Source: Sphingobium sp. | Lineage (GTDB): Bacteria > Pseudomonadota > Alphaproteobacteria > Sphingomonadales > Sphingomonadaceae | Assembly (NCBI GenBank): GCA_017744605.1 | Contig: JAGIAZ010000006.1 | Coordinates: 62,001-126,000, forward strand | Direction of reading: 5' to 3' | DNA: 64,000 bases | Part shown: positions 24,843 to 33,411 of the stretch, piece after piece | Position numbering within the stretch: the stretch's first letter is position 1 | Layout of the letters: each line of letters begins with the position of its first letter | The notes under the pieces: generated by a model | What the model was told of the DNA's origin: nothing | Database searches by the model: none | What the model saw: the letters and a program-made list of their open reading frames with translations, nothing else | Program-made: the position numbers and the translations under genes

Positions 24843-25289
24843 TCACCGCAATTGACGCTTGAGCGTGAGTGCCGTGACGGCGGCGCCCAGGCAGCCGCCG
24901 AACAGGACCTTGATCGTGATCGCCGCCGCGAACGGGACGACCTGCCATCCCGTCGCTGTGGCAATCGCCACCGCGGCTGCCGTGCCGCCAATGGCGGCCA
25001 GATAGCCGGTCGATAGCGCAACCAGGGCGACGCCACATGCGGTGATGCCACGCGGATCAAGCGCCAGGGAAGCCAACACCGCGGTTCGACGAGCCAGAAG
25101 GCCAGGCACCAGTGCCGCCATCAAACCGACCATGAAGCCTTGCGGGATGAAGTCGATCACGAAGCCCGGCGCCGACCACATCGTCACGTCGCGCAGCCCG
25201 AAGAAAGCGAAAAAGAAGCCGGCGCTCAGAACCGCATTGATTGCCGCGCTGATGGTCGCCTCTCGCCGAACATAGCCGGCCGAAGTCAT
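24843..25289 (-). CDS. Small integral membrane protein, unknown function
   Basis: Encodes 148 aa with four hydrophobic helices (about 14-32, 42-62, 78-100 and 108-135) and a basic C-terminus. No family is recognised; the topology resembles the small permease of tripartite tricarboxylate-type carriers, but no partner permease is present. The start overlaps the hydrolase stop by ATGA, so expression is tied to the catabolic operon. It may help move the substrate or an intermediate across the inner membrane. Confidence 0.75.
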   Translation of the reverse strand: MTSAGYVRREATISAAINAVLSAGFFFAFFGLRDVTMWSAPGFVIDFIPQGFMVGLMAALVPGLLARRTAVLASLALDPRGITACGVALVALSTGYLAAIGGTAAAVAIATATGWQVVPFAAAITIKVLFGGCLGAAVTALTLKRQLR

Positions 25290-26452
25290 CGCGCTGCCGT
25301 CTGGCCGCCCAGCGTTTCTGCAAGCCAATCGGCGATATAGTCGCGGCCGAAGGACATGTTATCAGCGCCGACATGCTCCACGCCGCCTTCTCGAGGCGTA
25401 AAGATCTTGAGCTCGCGCGCCGGACTGTTGACCAGCTGATTATAGGCCTGATGGGCATAATCGAGCGCAATCTGGCGGTCGAGCTCGCCATGCGTAACGA
25501 GAAACGGGACCTTGATCCTGTCCATATGCCCATTGAGGTTCATGCCCTCGGCCTTGGCCAGGAACTCGTCCATATCCTTTGCGCCGAACACCCACATGAC
25601 GTGGTTCCAGTAATGCGGCACCGGGTTCTCGCCCTCTCGCTTGAGACGGCGTTGCTGCACTTCTGCCCAGTTATGGTTCGCACCCCATACGGCGCCCGCG
25701 GCAAATCTCGGTTCATAGGCAACGGCCCTCGGCGTATAATATCCGCCGAGCGAAATTCCGGCCATCGCGATGCGCCGCGAATCCGCGTCGGCCTGCGTCT
25801 CCAGCCAGTCGACCCAAGGCGAAGCCCAGAGTTCGCTTCGATAGGTTGCGGGGAGCGAATATGTCCGGAGCGCCTCGCCGGTGCCCGGCTGGTCGACGCA
25901 GAGCGTGGAAATTCCCCTCCGTTTCAGCGCTTCCGGCAGACCCGAAAACCAAAGCAGTTCCTTGGTGCTATCGAGGCCGTTGCAGTAGACCACAACCGGT
26001 CGCGGCCCTTCGCCGGACGCGCGCACATAATAAGCCGACAGCTTGGCGCCATCCCCATAGGGAATTTCAACGGCTTCCACGCCGTCATTTGAAAAGGCTG
26101 TGCCCCGCCTGAATGCATCGACGGCCTTGGCATAGGTTTCGTCGCGACCGGCGTGACCGTGGCCCTGCATCCGCTCGGCGGTCGTGTAATAGACCGCCGC
26201 GCGCTTCAGTTTCTCGCCAGCCGAAAACAGCCGGCCGCGCGCTTCGTCCTCGGATGCAAGTTCCGAAAGCTTGTCGGCCATCTTCAGCCATTCGCGCAGA
26301 AAGTCCGCGGTTCCGGCGTCTTCGCCGGCCTGCGCCTTTTCGAGAAGAGGCTGGCACATATCGACGATCTCGCCGATTCGGCCGCCGCTCTCCATCGCGA
26401 CCGCGATGGAGAGGTTCCAGACATAATTCGGGAAATATTGGAAAAGCGCCAT
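25286..26452 (-). CDS. Alpha/beta hydrolase of the 2,6-dihydroxypseudooxynicotine hydrolase / FrsA type
   Basis: Encodes 388 aa. A helical N-terminal cap (1-120) precedes the hydrolase core. The nucleophile is Ser234 in AGISLGGYY, with likely acid Asp325 (THGELD) and His360 (GGVEHVGAD). The layout matches the C-C bond hydrolases acting on polyhydroxylated acyl-aromatics, and related esterases. Next to an extradiol dioxygenase, cleavage of the ring-fission product or of an acyl side chain is likely. The gene starts directly after the dioxygenase stop (26453). Confidence 0.85.
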   Translation of the reverse strand: MALFQYFPNYVWNLSIAVAMESGGRIGEIVDMCQPLLEKAQAGEDAGTADFLREWLKMADKLSELASEDEARGRLFSAGEKLKRAAVYYTTAERMQGHGHAGRDETYAKAVDAFRRGTAFSNDGVEAVEIPYGDGAKLSAYYVRASGEGPRPVVVYCNGLDSTKELLWFSGLPEALKRRGISTLCVDQPGTGEALRTYSLPATYRSELWASPWVDWLETQADADSRRIAMAGISLGGYYTPRAVAYEPRFAAGAVWGANHNWAEVQQRRLKREGENPVPHYWNHVMWVFGAKDMDEFLAKAEGMNLNGHMDRIKVPFLVTHGELDRQIALDYAHQAYNQLVNSPARELKIFTPREGGVEHVGADNMSFGRDYIADWLAETLGGQTAAR

Positions 26453-27355
26453 CTAGACCTCCGCCGCCCGGAAGAGGCCGGTGTCCGCAGCCGGCTTCGG
26501 CATGGTCTGGGGACCGCCGGTGCCAGTGCCCCACTGGTCCATGATATGCGGCGCAGGCTCATACACTTGCGGCTCCCAGCTCGCGTCATCCACCTGCTCA
26601 AGCTCGGACGTATATTCGACCGCAAACCCGTTCGGCGTCGTGAAGTAGCTGAAAGTGTTGTTGCCTGCGGTGTGGCGGCCTGGACCCCATCGAAGATCCA
26701 CATCCTTGCGCTTCAATCGGGCGATGCCGCGCATCATCTCATCCACATTGGGCATGTCATAGGCGACATGATTGAGACACGGCGGCCCAGGCAGAAACGC
26801 GATACGGTGATGCGCGGTGTTGCAGCGCAGGAAGCTCATGAAATCGCCGATCCAGTCGGACAGGCGGAAGCCGAGGACGTCGATGAAGAATTGTGTTTGT
26901 GCGCGATGATCCGGGGAATGGAAGACGATGTGGCTGATGCGCTCCGGAATGGCTTCGCGCGGCTCCAACGGTCGCGAAGTGCCGCGCCGGACTTCGGCCG
27001 AGATCTCAAACGAAAGACCATCCGTTGAAAAGAAGCGGAAGCCATAGCCGCCACCGAACTGCGTCAGGTCGCGAGGCTCGAATATGATCTGGTTGCCGGC
27101 GGCCTTGACCTTCTCGAACAAGGCGTCGACGTCGCCGCGCGTTTCCGTCGCCAGAGAAACAACATCGATGTGCGCCGTGTGCGATTGGCGCAGCCGTACG
27201 ACGTACAGCTCGTCATGTCCCTGTGCGGCGAAATAGACCAGACCGTCCTGCTCGTGGACCTCTTTCAGGCCCCAGACCTCGCCATAGAATTTTCGTTCAG
27301 CATCGATGTCGGGCGTTGCATAGCCGACATATCGGATTTCGGTCACTCTGCTCAT
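26453..27355 (-). CDS. Type I extradiol ring-cleavage dioxygenase (VOC superfamily), second copy
   Basis: Encodes 300 aa. Two VOC domains with Fe(II) ligands His142 (RISHIVFHSP), His196 (LNHVAYD) and Glu247 (FAVEYTSE); His228 lies in GRHTAGNNTF. It is clearly paralogous to the enzyme at 18342, with near-identical motif spacing. The start overlaps the Rieske gene stop (ATGA). It should cleave the diol made by the FAD or Rieske oxygenases of this operon. Substrate range may differ from the first copy, as the regulators differ. Confidence 0.92.
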   Translation of the reverse strand: MSRVTEIRYVGYATPDIDAERKFYGEVWGLKEVHEQDGLVYFAAQGHDELYVVRLRQSHTAHIDVVSLATETRGDVDALFEKVKAAGNQIIFEPRDLTQFGGGYGFRFFSTDGLSFEISAEVRRGTSRPLEPREAIPERISHIVFHSPDHRAQTQFFIDVLGFRLSDWIGDFMSFLRCNTAHHRIAFLPGPPCLNHVAYDMPNVDEMMRGIARLKRKDVDLRWGPGRHTAGNNTFSYFTTPNGFAVEYTSELEQVDDASWEPQVYEPAPHIMDQWGTGTGGPQTMPKPAADTGLFRAAEV

Positions 27356-28386
27356 GGGTTCACATTTTCCTTCTGAATGAGCTTCTGGAGGAAGCGGCGC
27401 GCGCGCGTTCCACCGGCATCGATGCCGAGGAATGCAGGCTTTCGATCCCAGAAATCGGCCCCGTCCATGTTGGCGTAGGTCGCCTCGATGATGGGCTTGT
27501 CTTCTTCGCTGAAGGCCTGACTCATCAGATCGAACAGCATCGCATCGCCCTGCTCGGAAGGCGGCATCGTTCTCGTGGTCGCCCAGAAATAGTGAGTGGC
27601 GTCGACTGTCTCGGGCGTGAGTATGTGAGCCTGATGTACGATGACCCCGCTCTTGCGCTCGGCGCCGTGCGGGCAGCCGCCGATCTCGAGACACATGGAC
27701 GCCGGCGCGTTCCAGCGCATGTCCAGCCAGTGGTCGCAGCGCATCTGGGGGTCATAAATGCCCAAGGTGTGGGAAGGAGCCGCAATGTCGGGCATCCACC
27801 AGTCGGAATGAATGGTGTCACCGTCCTCGCGCACCGAATGCTCTCCGGCGAAGATGACACCACGCCCGGCAAAGCTTCCCTTGTGCACAAACTCGATGTG
27901 ACTGAGGTCGAGCAGGTTGTCGGTGCCATATTGGAAGTTCGCGTTCATCGGCATCAGGCCGCTGATCGGCGCGCCGTGTCCTTCCACGAAAAGCATCGAG
28001 AAATCCGGGATGCGTGATGGATCGGCCGCCTCCGCGTCACCTGGCCAGAACCAGACGATCCCATCGCGCTCGATGGCCGGAAAGGTCGCGACCTGGGTGC
28101 CCTTGGGAATGGTTTCCGAGAACGGATTCCTGATGCAGGTCCCGGCCGCGTCGAACGTGAGGCCATGATAGGGGCATGTGACCGTGTCTCCGCTTCGCGT
28201 CCCCAGGCTCAGCGGCGCGAAGCGGTGCGGACACCGATCGATCATGGCGGCGATCGACCCGTCTTCCTTGCGGAAAAGCAGCATCGGCTCGCCTAGCAAC
28301 CGGCGTCTCAGGAGCGTCTCGCCGACTTCATTACCCCAGGCGGCCATATACCAGGCGTTGCGGGGAAAGGCATGTGCGCTGTCCAT
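27352..28386 (-). CDS. Rieske [2Fe-2S] oxygenase (O-demethylase / ring-hydroxylating type)
   Basis: Encodes 344 aa. The Rieske cluster motif is Cys52-Pro-His54 ... Cys71-Pro-Tyr-His74. The mononuclear iron site is LLDLSHIEFVHKG with His163 and His168, preceded by bridging Asp160. Size and motif spacing fit vanillate/dicamba O-demethylase-like monooxygenases (VanA, DdmC, LigX group), which form homotrimers. No ferredoxin or reductase gene is adjacent, so electrons must come from a partner encoded elsewhere. It shares one base with the amidohydrolase stop upstream. Confidence 0.9.
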   Translation of the reverse strand: MDSAHAFPRNAWYMAAWGNEVGETLLRRRLLGEPMLLFRKEDGSIAAMIDRCPHRFAPLSLGTRSGDTVTCPYHGLTFDAAGTCIRNPFSETIPKGTQVATFPAIERDGIVWFWPGDAEAADPSRIPDFSMLFVEGHGAPISGLMPMNANFQYGTDNLLDLSHIEFVHKGSFAGRGVIFAGEHSVREDGDTIHSDWWMPDIAAPSHTLGIYDPQMRCDHWLDMRWNAPASMCLEIGGCPHGAERKSGVIVHQAHILTPETVDATHYFWATTRTMPPSEQGDAMLFDLMSQAFSEEDKPIIEATYANMDGADFWDRKPAFLGIDAGGTRARRFLQKLIQKENVNP

Positions 28387-29618
28387 CAATGCACCATCGG
28401 ACGCTTGTGAAAGCGGCCCCCCTTCATGATCATTGCAATATTGTCCTTGTCTTGCAGGACCCGGACATCGGCTGTCGGATCTTTCGAGACCAGCAGCAGA
28501 TCGGCCAGCATGCCTTTGCGCACCTCTCCGACGTCCATTGCCATGAGTTCGCCGCCGTGCCGGGTCGCGGCAACGAGCGCCTCGGCTGGCGAGAAGCCGA
28601 ACAGGTCCACGAAAAGTTGAAGGTCGCGCGCGTTTCGCCCATGGGGATTGTAAGGAAACCCATAGTCGCCGCCGGGCAGCACCCGAATGCCGCGCTTTCG
28701 CATGTCCGGGATGACGCGCTGCATCAACTCCAGGCCGGAAAATGCCCCCATCCGCTCGGCCACTGCACGCGTGACGCCGAATTCTTCGGCTTCGTGGCAC
28801 CGCGCGTAAAGCAGGCCCGGCGCTGGCGCCATGAAAGTGGAGGATTTGCGGTCTTCGAAGAGGTCCAACGCCTCTTCGTCAGCATAAGTGCAGTGAAAGA
28901 TCGCCCTAAAGCCCGCGCGCAGGGCGCGTTTGACGGCCTCGGCCGCCTGCGCATGGCAGGCCAGCCAGATGCCGTTTTCGCGCGCGGCCTCGCCGATCGC
29001 CTGCGCTTCCTCCTCCGAATACATGAGGGTCTGGGCGCCGCCGGGGGCAAAGCCCTCGTCGGACGACATCAGGAACTTGATGGTGTCGCAGCCCTGGTCC
29101 TTCATGCGCTTCACATAGGCCCGCAGCCCGGGGATATCTCGCTCATGGATCGGATCATGACCGGGGGGCACGCCCAGGACGCCCTCGGCGCCCTTCTCAA
29201 GCGCCGATGCTCGAAGGCGCGGCCCCGGAACATGGCCCCCGTCGATCATGTCCCGCAGGGCGGGCTCGATCTTTTCGCCCAGCGCGCCGGCCGAATATAC
29301 GCTGGTAAATCCGTGATCGAGCGTGATGCGCGCGTTCTGGGCTGTCACCAGAACATGCTGTTCGATCGGGAGAGGCTTCATCGAGTTGACGACGCGCTCG
29401 ACCGAACTTGGCCATGTCAGGTGACCGTGACTTTCGACGAGGCCGGGCATCAGGGTGGCGCCAGCGCCGTCAAACAGTTCCGCCCCGTCCTGAGCAAGCC
29501 TTTCGTCGCCAATTCCGACGGCTTCGATCCGGTCGCCCCGGACGAGGACTTCGCCGGGAAATCTTTCGCGCCCTGAGCCGTCGAAGATCTGGACGTTGGT
29601 GAAGAGCACAGCGTTCAT
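28386..29618 (-). CDS. Metal-dependent amidohydrolase (imidazolonepropionase-like)
   Basis: Encodes 410 aa. A small N-terminal beta-sandwich leads into the TIM barrel with VESHGHLTW (His64, His66). IKFLMSSDEG offers the likely carbamylated or metal-bridging lysine, LACHAQ and IFHCTYAD the later histidines, and VLPGGDYGFP the catalytic Asp region. The family hydrolyses amides, cyclic amides, lactones or carbamates. Placement between two Rieske oxygenase genes in one coupled operon suggests that it removes a blocking group or opens a heterocycle of the substrate (inference). Confidence 0.87.
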   Translation of the reverse strand: MNAVLFTNVQIFDGSGRERFPGEVLVRGDRIEAVGIGDERLAQDGAELFDGAGATLMPGLVESHGHLTWPSSVERVVNSMKPLPIEQHVLVTAQNARITLDHGFTSVYSAGALGEKIEPALRDMIDGGHVPGPRLRASALEKGAEGVLGVPPGHDPIHERDIPGLRAYVKRMKDQGCDTIKFLMSSDEGFAPGGAQTLMYSEEEAQAIGEAARENGIWLACHAQAAEAVKRALRAGFRAIFHCTYADEEALDLFEDRKSSTFMAPAPGLLYARCHEAEEFGVTRAVAERMGAFSGLELMQRVIPDMRKRGIRVLPGGDYGFPYNPHGRNARDLQLFVDLFGFSPAEALVAATRHGGELMAMDVGEVRKGMLADLLLVSKDPTADVRVLQDKDNIAMIMKGGRFHKRPMVH

Positions 29619-30694
29619 GCGGTTTCCCGATCCATCCAGCGTTGCACGATGCGGCGAGCCTGCACGCCTGGCCCATCGGCCTTCACGCTCTTCTCAAGCT
29701 GTTCGGTGGGCCTCGGGTCCCGATCCTGCATCGCCTGAACAGCCTCGATCATCGTTTCATCCTCGGCGAAGCCGATTTCCGTGATCGCGCGGAATGCAGC
29801 CATTTCGTCCCTGGACGTTCCGTAATCTCTGCCGCCGACCCAGAAATAGTGCATCGAGCGCCCGTCGATCGGGGTCGTGGCGTGACTTATTCTGAAGCGG
29901 CCGGTCACCTCTTTCTTTCCGGGCTCGATCAGATCGACTGCCCCGATCTGGAGCGCGGGAGTCACGAACGATCCGTAATTCTCGCGATCATAGGGTGTCC
30001 CGGGCGGCACGCCGAGTGGCTCGGCAAATATGGACGGCAGAGGGCTTGCGGAGAAGGATTGATGATAGCCGCAGACCTCGCCCGCGCCAGTCAGCCGGGG
30101 CGGGTCGACCCAGTCCGTGATCTTGAAGCTTTTGGCGTGTACGAAGCCGAAGTGAGTCAGATCGAGGACGTTTTCCTTCAGCAGCATGTAATTGGCATTG
30201 ATGTCGATCCGTCCATATTCGATGGCGAATGATGGATCGGTTGCCCATTCGAGCCTGTGAGGCGGCGGGACATCGTCGATCTTCGCCGGGTCGCCCAGAT
30301 AAACCCAGAGAAAGGGATGGTCCTCCACAACCGGGAAAGTTCGAATCCACAACGCCGCGGGAGGGGCCTTCATCGACGGCACGCGCACGCAAGCGCCGTC
30401 GGGCGCAAAGGTGAAGCCGTGATATCCGCACTCGACATTGTCGCCGCGACGGCAACCCAGATGAAGGGGCGCGGAGCGATGGGGGCAGCGGTCTTCCATG
30501 GCGACCGCGGTTCCATCCTCCTTTCGGTACAGCAGCACAGGCGTGTCGCAGATCCAGCGGCCCAGAAGCGCCTGCGTGACTTCGTCGGCGAATGCTGCGA
30601 CCCACCAGCAATTCATCGGATAGTTCCGTTCGGCAGCGGGCCTGGGAGCCTGCCATCCGCTCGCGGTTACTGCACTCATGGGCTGAGCCGTCAT
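29615..30694 (-). CDS. Rieske [2Fe-2S] oxygenase, second copy in operon
   Basis: Encodes 359 aa. Cys70-Pro-His72 and Cys89-Gly-Tyr-His92 bind the Rieske cluster. NVLDLTHFGFVHAKS gives Asp178, His181 and His186 for the catalytic iron. Overall similarity to the enzyme at 27352 is limited to the motifs, so the two probably attack different positions or successive intermediates. The family includes aromatic O-demethylases and hydroxylases. Start and stop both overlap neighbours by ATGA. An internal Met6 could also start translation. Confidence 0.9.
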   Translation of the reverse strand: MTAQPMSAVTASGWQAPRPAAERNYPMNCWWVAAFADEVTQALLGRWICDTPVLLYRKEDGTAVAMEDRCPHRSAPLHLGCRRGDNVECGYHGFTFAPDGACVRVPSMKAPPAALWIRTFPVVEDHPFLWVYLGDPAKIDDVPPPHRLEWATDPSFAIEYGRIDINANYMLLKENVLDLTHFGFVHAKSFKITDWVDPPRLTGAGEVCGYHQSFSASPLPSIFAEPLGVPPGTPYDRENYGSFVTPALQIGAVDLIEPGKKEVTGRFRISHATTPIDGRSMHYFWVGGRDYGTSRDEMAAFRAITEIGFAEDETMIEAVQAMQDRDPRPTEQLEKSVKADGPGVQARRIVQRWMDRETA

Positions 30695-31119
30695 TCTCCC
30701 GTCTCCGCTTCAAGGCCGGCCTTGAGAATGGCCGCCACAGCGCAAATCTCGTCATTATCGGACGTGTCGCCGCTCACGCCCACAGCGCCAAGCAATGCGT
30801 CGCCTGAGCGCACGAGAACGCCGCCCGGCACCGGCAAAATTCCCTTGGGAAAGATGGACGAAAGACCGGCGAAGAATGCGGGCATGGCTTCAGCTCGGCG
30901 CTTCAGCTCCCGGCCGCCGAACCCCATTCCGAGGCATCCGGACGCCTTGGCCGTTGCGATTTCCGGTCGCGAAATCGAGGCACGCTCGTCTCGCAACAGG
31001 GCGAGGACATTGCCGCCATTGTCGAGGACCGCCACGCATAGCGGCGCGAAGTCGTGACGCTTTCCCTCGGCGAGCGTTTCGGTGGCGATTGCCAGGGCCT
31101 GTTCGAGCGTGAGTCTCAT
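30691..31119 (-). CDS. HbpS/GlcG-like (DUF336) small protein
   Basis: Encodes 142 aa covering one HbpS domain: LCVAVLDNGGNVLALLRDE, ATAKASGCLGMGF and ILPVPGGVLVRSGDALLGAV then GVSGDTSDNDEICA. Members bind haem or corrinoid or act as accessory proteins in aromatic, glycolate and diol operons, and one branch has been tied to lyase-type chemistry. Its role here is unknown. It lies four bases after the FAD monooxygenase gene and overlaps the Rieske gene start. Confidence 0.87.
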   Translation of the reverse strand: MRLTLEQALAIATETLAEGKRHDFAPLCVAVLDNGGNVLALLRDERASISRPEIATAKASGCLGMGFGGRELKRRAEAMPAFFAGLSSIFPKGILPVPGGVLVRSGDALLGAVGVSGDTSDNDEICAVAAILKAGLEAETGE

Positions 31120-31123
31120 GGGC

Positions 31124-32239
31124 TCAGATCGGCTGGGCCGTCACGGCGAACATCTTGTGCATGGCCTCCGCCTGATTGGCCGGCGGCCTGAGACCGAGCT
31201 GTCCCTCGCAGATGGCGACCGACGTTTCGACGATGAACTTGCATCGCTCGAAACGGCGCGCCTGGAAGGCGGCAAAAGCCTTTTCGACCGAGGTCTCGTG
31301 CTCGAGGGTCTCGGCCAGGACCACGCTGTCCTCAATGGCCATGCCGGCGCCCTGTCCGAGATGGGGCGTGGTCGCGTGGACGGCGTCGCCGATCAGAACG
31401 ACGCGGCCCTTGTGCCAACGACCCTCGACGAAAATCCGTTCCAACGGTTTGTAGACCACCTCATCATCGTCGGTGATCTGGCCGACATATTCCCGGATTC
31501 CCGGTGGAGCGTCCGCCAGCTTGGCGCGCATCGCCTGGGCGAGCCCCTCCCGGGGGTAGCGGGGATTGCCTGGCTCCGGCGTCGTCACGAACATGTACAT
31601 GAGCGTGTCGGCCAGCGGCACCAGCCCGATGCCGATGCTGCCTTCATAAGAGCGCAGGCAGTCGACATCGGCCGGCTTTTCGAAGTTGTAGCGCCAGACG
31701 GACTGGCCCACGAATTGGGGCTTGGGTGCGTCCGGAAAGATCTGGGACCGGGTTTTCGAGTAAACGCCGTCCGCCCCGATCACGATGTCATAGGCCCCTT
31801 CGGATCCGTCGCTGAACCGAACGGAGACCTCATTGCCGTCGTCGTGGATGGCATCGGCGGTGATCCCGAGCCGGATCGTGGCGCCAGCCTTTTTCGCGCT
31901 TTCACCCAGAAATTCGTGCAAGGTCCGCCGGCTGATCCCGACATTGGCCGGATATCGATCGTCGAGCTTCTGGACCGGCACCCGAGCCACGCATTGTCCC
32001 GTGGGCGCAAAGACTTCGACGAAATCGAAGCCAAACGCACTATCCAGATATCCTTCGAGGAGATCCAGCTGGGCCATGGCCCGGACCACATTGGCCTGCT
32101 GGATGATGCCCACGCCGTAGACGTTCCATTCCGGGTCCTTTTCGATCATGTCGACCTGGAAGCCCTTGCGCCGCAATGCGACGGCGGACGTCAGTCCTCC
32201 GATACCGGCTCCAATGATCAGGACGCGCAAATCCTTCAT
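31124..32239 (-). CDS. FAD-dependent aromatic monooxygenase, second copy
   Basis: Encodes 371 aa. IIGAGIGGLTSAV (8-20) binds the FAD ADP moiety, DIVIGADGVYSKTRS is the DG motif and VVLIGDAVHATTPHLGQG the GD motif. It has the same length and layout as the enzyme at 17230 but is clearly diverged. It should hydroxylate a phenolic ring with NAD(P)H and O2. It is the first gene of the ten-gene operon running to 23276; the upstream gap carries a 17-base inverted repeat and a T-N11-A motif likely read by the LysR protein. Confidence 0.9.
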   Translation of the reverse strand: MKDLRVLIIGAGIGGLTSAVALRRKGFQVDMIEKDPEWNVYGVGIIQQANVVRAMAQLDLLEGYLDSAFGFDFVEVFAPTGQCVARVPVQKLDDRYPANVGISRRTLHEFLGESAKKAGATIRLGITADAIHDDGNEVSVRFSDGSEGAYDIVIGADGVYSKTRSQIFPDAPKPQFVGQSVWRYNFEKPADVDCLRSYEGSIGIGLVPLADTLMYMFVTTPEPGNPRYPREGLAQAMRAKLADAPPGIREYVGQITDDDEVVYKPLERIFVEGRWHKGRVVLIGDAVHATTPHLGQGAGMAIEDSVVLAETLEHETSVEKAFAAFQARRFERCKFIVETSVAICEGQLGLRPPANQAEAMHKMFAVTAQPI

Positions 32240-32353
32240 CGGGCATCCCCTTTGGGCACCGATCGTGCGGCAGCAAATTTCATGGACACGACATTCCCTC
32301 TCCGAGTCCGCATGTCTGCGGTCGCCGGACAGTGAGAGAGGGGCGCTAATGTG

Positions 32354-32370
32354 TAAAACTAATAGTTTTA
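32354..32370. repeat. Inverted repeat in the operon promoter
   Basis: TAAAACTAATAGTTTTA has 7-base perfect arms around a 3-base centre. It lies between the LysR stop (32392) and the monooxygenase start (32239), in an AT-rich patch that would suit the core promoter or a regulator site. Confidence 0.5.
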
Positions 32371-32374
32371 ATGG

Positions 32375-32390
32375 TTATGCATACACGGCA
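32375..32390. promoter_or_regulatory. Candidate LysR box, operon side
   Basis: TTATGCATACACGGCA contains T-N11-A (TGCATACACGGCA). It matches 14 of 16 bases of the copy at 33297-33312 between the LysR and receptor genes, in the same orientation. It sits just past the LysR stop, upstream of the ten-gene operon. Confidence 0.5.
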
Positions 32391-32391
32391 G

Positions 32392-33297
32392 TCATGATGC
32401 GTGTGCGGCCTCGATGAGTTGCTCGCGCAGCCACAGAAGCCCCTGATCCGAAGCGCGCGCCTCATGGAACTGGATCATTTCCCGCATGGCGGGGAATTCG
32501 AACGGCACCGGCGCATAGGTCAGGTCGAACATCGGGATCATGGCGCGCGCCAGGCGTTCGTGGAGTACCGCCAGTCGCGGCGTGCCCAGAAGGAACCAAG
32601 GTGCCGAGGCGAAGCTCGCCACCACGATTTCGACCTTCCGATGCCGGGCCGATCGCTGAAGTTGTGAATCGGCGAAGGCCGGCGTCCGCGAGGTTCCAAA
32701 CGCCACGGTGACATGCCCGGCCGCGAAGAACGCGTCTTCAGTCAGGCCCTGCTCGAAAATCGGATTGTGCTTCCAGCCGACGACGACCTGCCGCTCCTCG
32801 AAAAGCAGCTCGGACGGATGCCAGGCCGCGGTATAAGGCCCCGGCGTGATCAGCAAATCGATCTTGCCGCTCTCCAGGGCAGGGACGCTGTCCTCATTGG
32901 GCTGCAACACCTCGAACTGGATGTTCGGCGCTATCTTGGCGAGCTTTTCGGCCAGCGGCACCAACACCGCCACCATGATGTAGTCGGAGGCCACGATCTT
33001 GAAGCGACGCGTCGATCGAGCGGGATCGAATATGGCCGGCGTTCCGATCGCGCGTTCGACACCTTGAAGGCTGAGCTGGATCTCCGGAAGAAGCATTTCA
33101 GCAAAGGGCGTGGGATGCATCCGCTTCCCCACGACGACGAGGATGTCATCCCCAAAATACTCTCTCAGCCTTCTCAACGCCGCGCTGGCGGCCGGCTGGG
33201 TCATCCCCAGGCGCTCTCCAGCGCGTGTCACGCTGCGCGTGTCCATGAGGGCCTCGAAGATCACGAGAAGGTTCAGGTCAAGTCCGCGGAAACGCAT
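32392..33297 (-). CDS. LysR-family transcriptional regulator
   Basis: Encodes 301 aa from the ATG ending at 33297; an earlier in-frame ATG would add residues before the canonical FRGLDLNLLVIFEALMDTRS start. The HTH spans about 6-65 (TRAGERLGMTQPAASAALRR), followed by a periplasmic-binding-like effector domain. It resembles the NodD-like branch. Placed between the catabolic operon and the divergent TonB receptor, it probably activates both in response to a phenolic inducer. Two matching T-N11-A motifs flank the gene. Confidence 0.92.
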   Translation of the reverse strand: MRFRGLDLNLLVIFEALMDTRSVTRAGERLGMTQPAASAALRRLREYFGDDILVVVGKRMHPTPFAEMLLPEIQLSLQGVERAIGTPAIFDPARSTRRFKIVASDYIMVAVLVPLAEKLAKIAPNIQFEVLQPNEDSVPALESGKIDLLITPGPYTAAWHPSELLFEERQVVVGWKHNPIFEQGLTEDAFFAAGHVTVAFGTSRTPAFADSQLQRSARHRKVEIVVASFASAPWFLLGTPRLAVLHERLARAMIPMFDLTYAPVPFEFPAMREMIQFHEARASDQGLLWLREQLIEAAHAS

Positions 33298-33312
33298 TAT
33301 CCATACATGGCA
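33297..33312. promoter_or_regulatory. Candidate LysR box, receptor side
   Basis: TTATCCATACATGGCA, with T-N11-A (TCCATACATGGCA) and the small dyad CCAT-AC-ATGG, overlaps the first base of the LysR start and lies 100 bases before the receptor gene. The related copy is at 32375-32390. Confidence 0.5.
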
Positions 33313-33411
33313 TGATTGCATTGGCATAAAAATAAAAAATTTCTCCAATGGTCTATTGCCTCATATCCTTTTCGCTGACCGGCCGAGATCGGGACTGGAT
33401 GGGGAGGGTTT

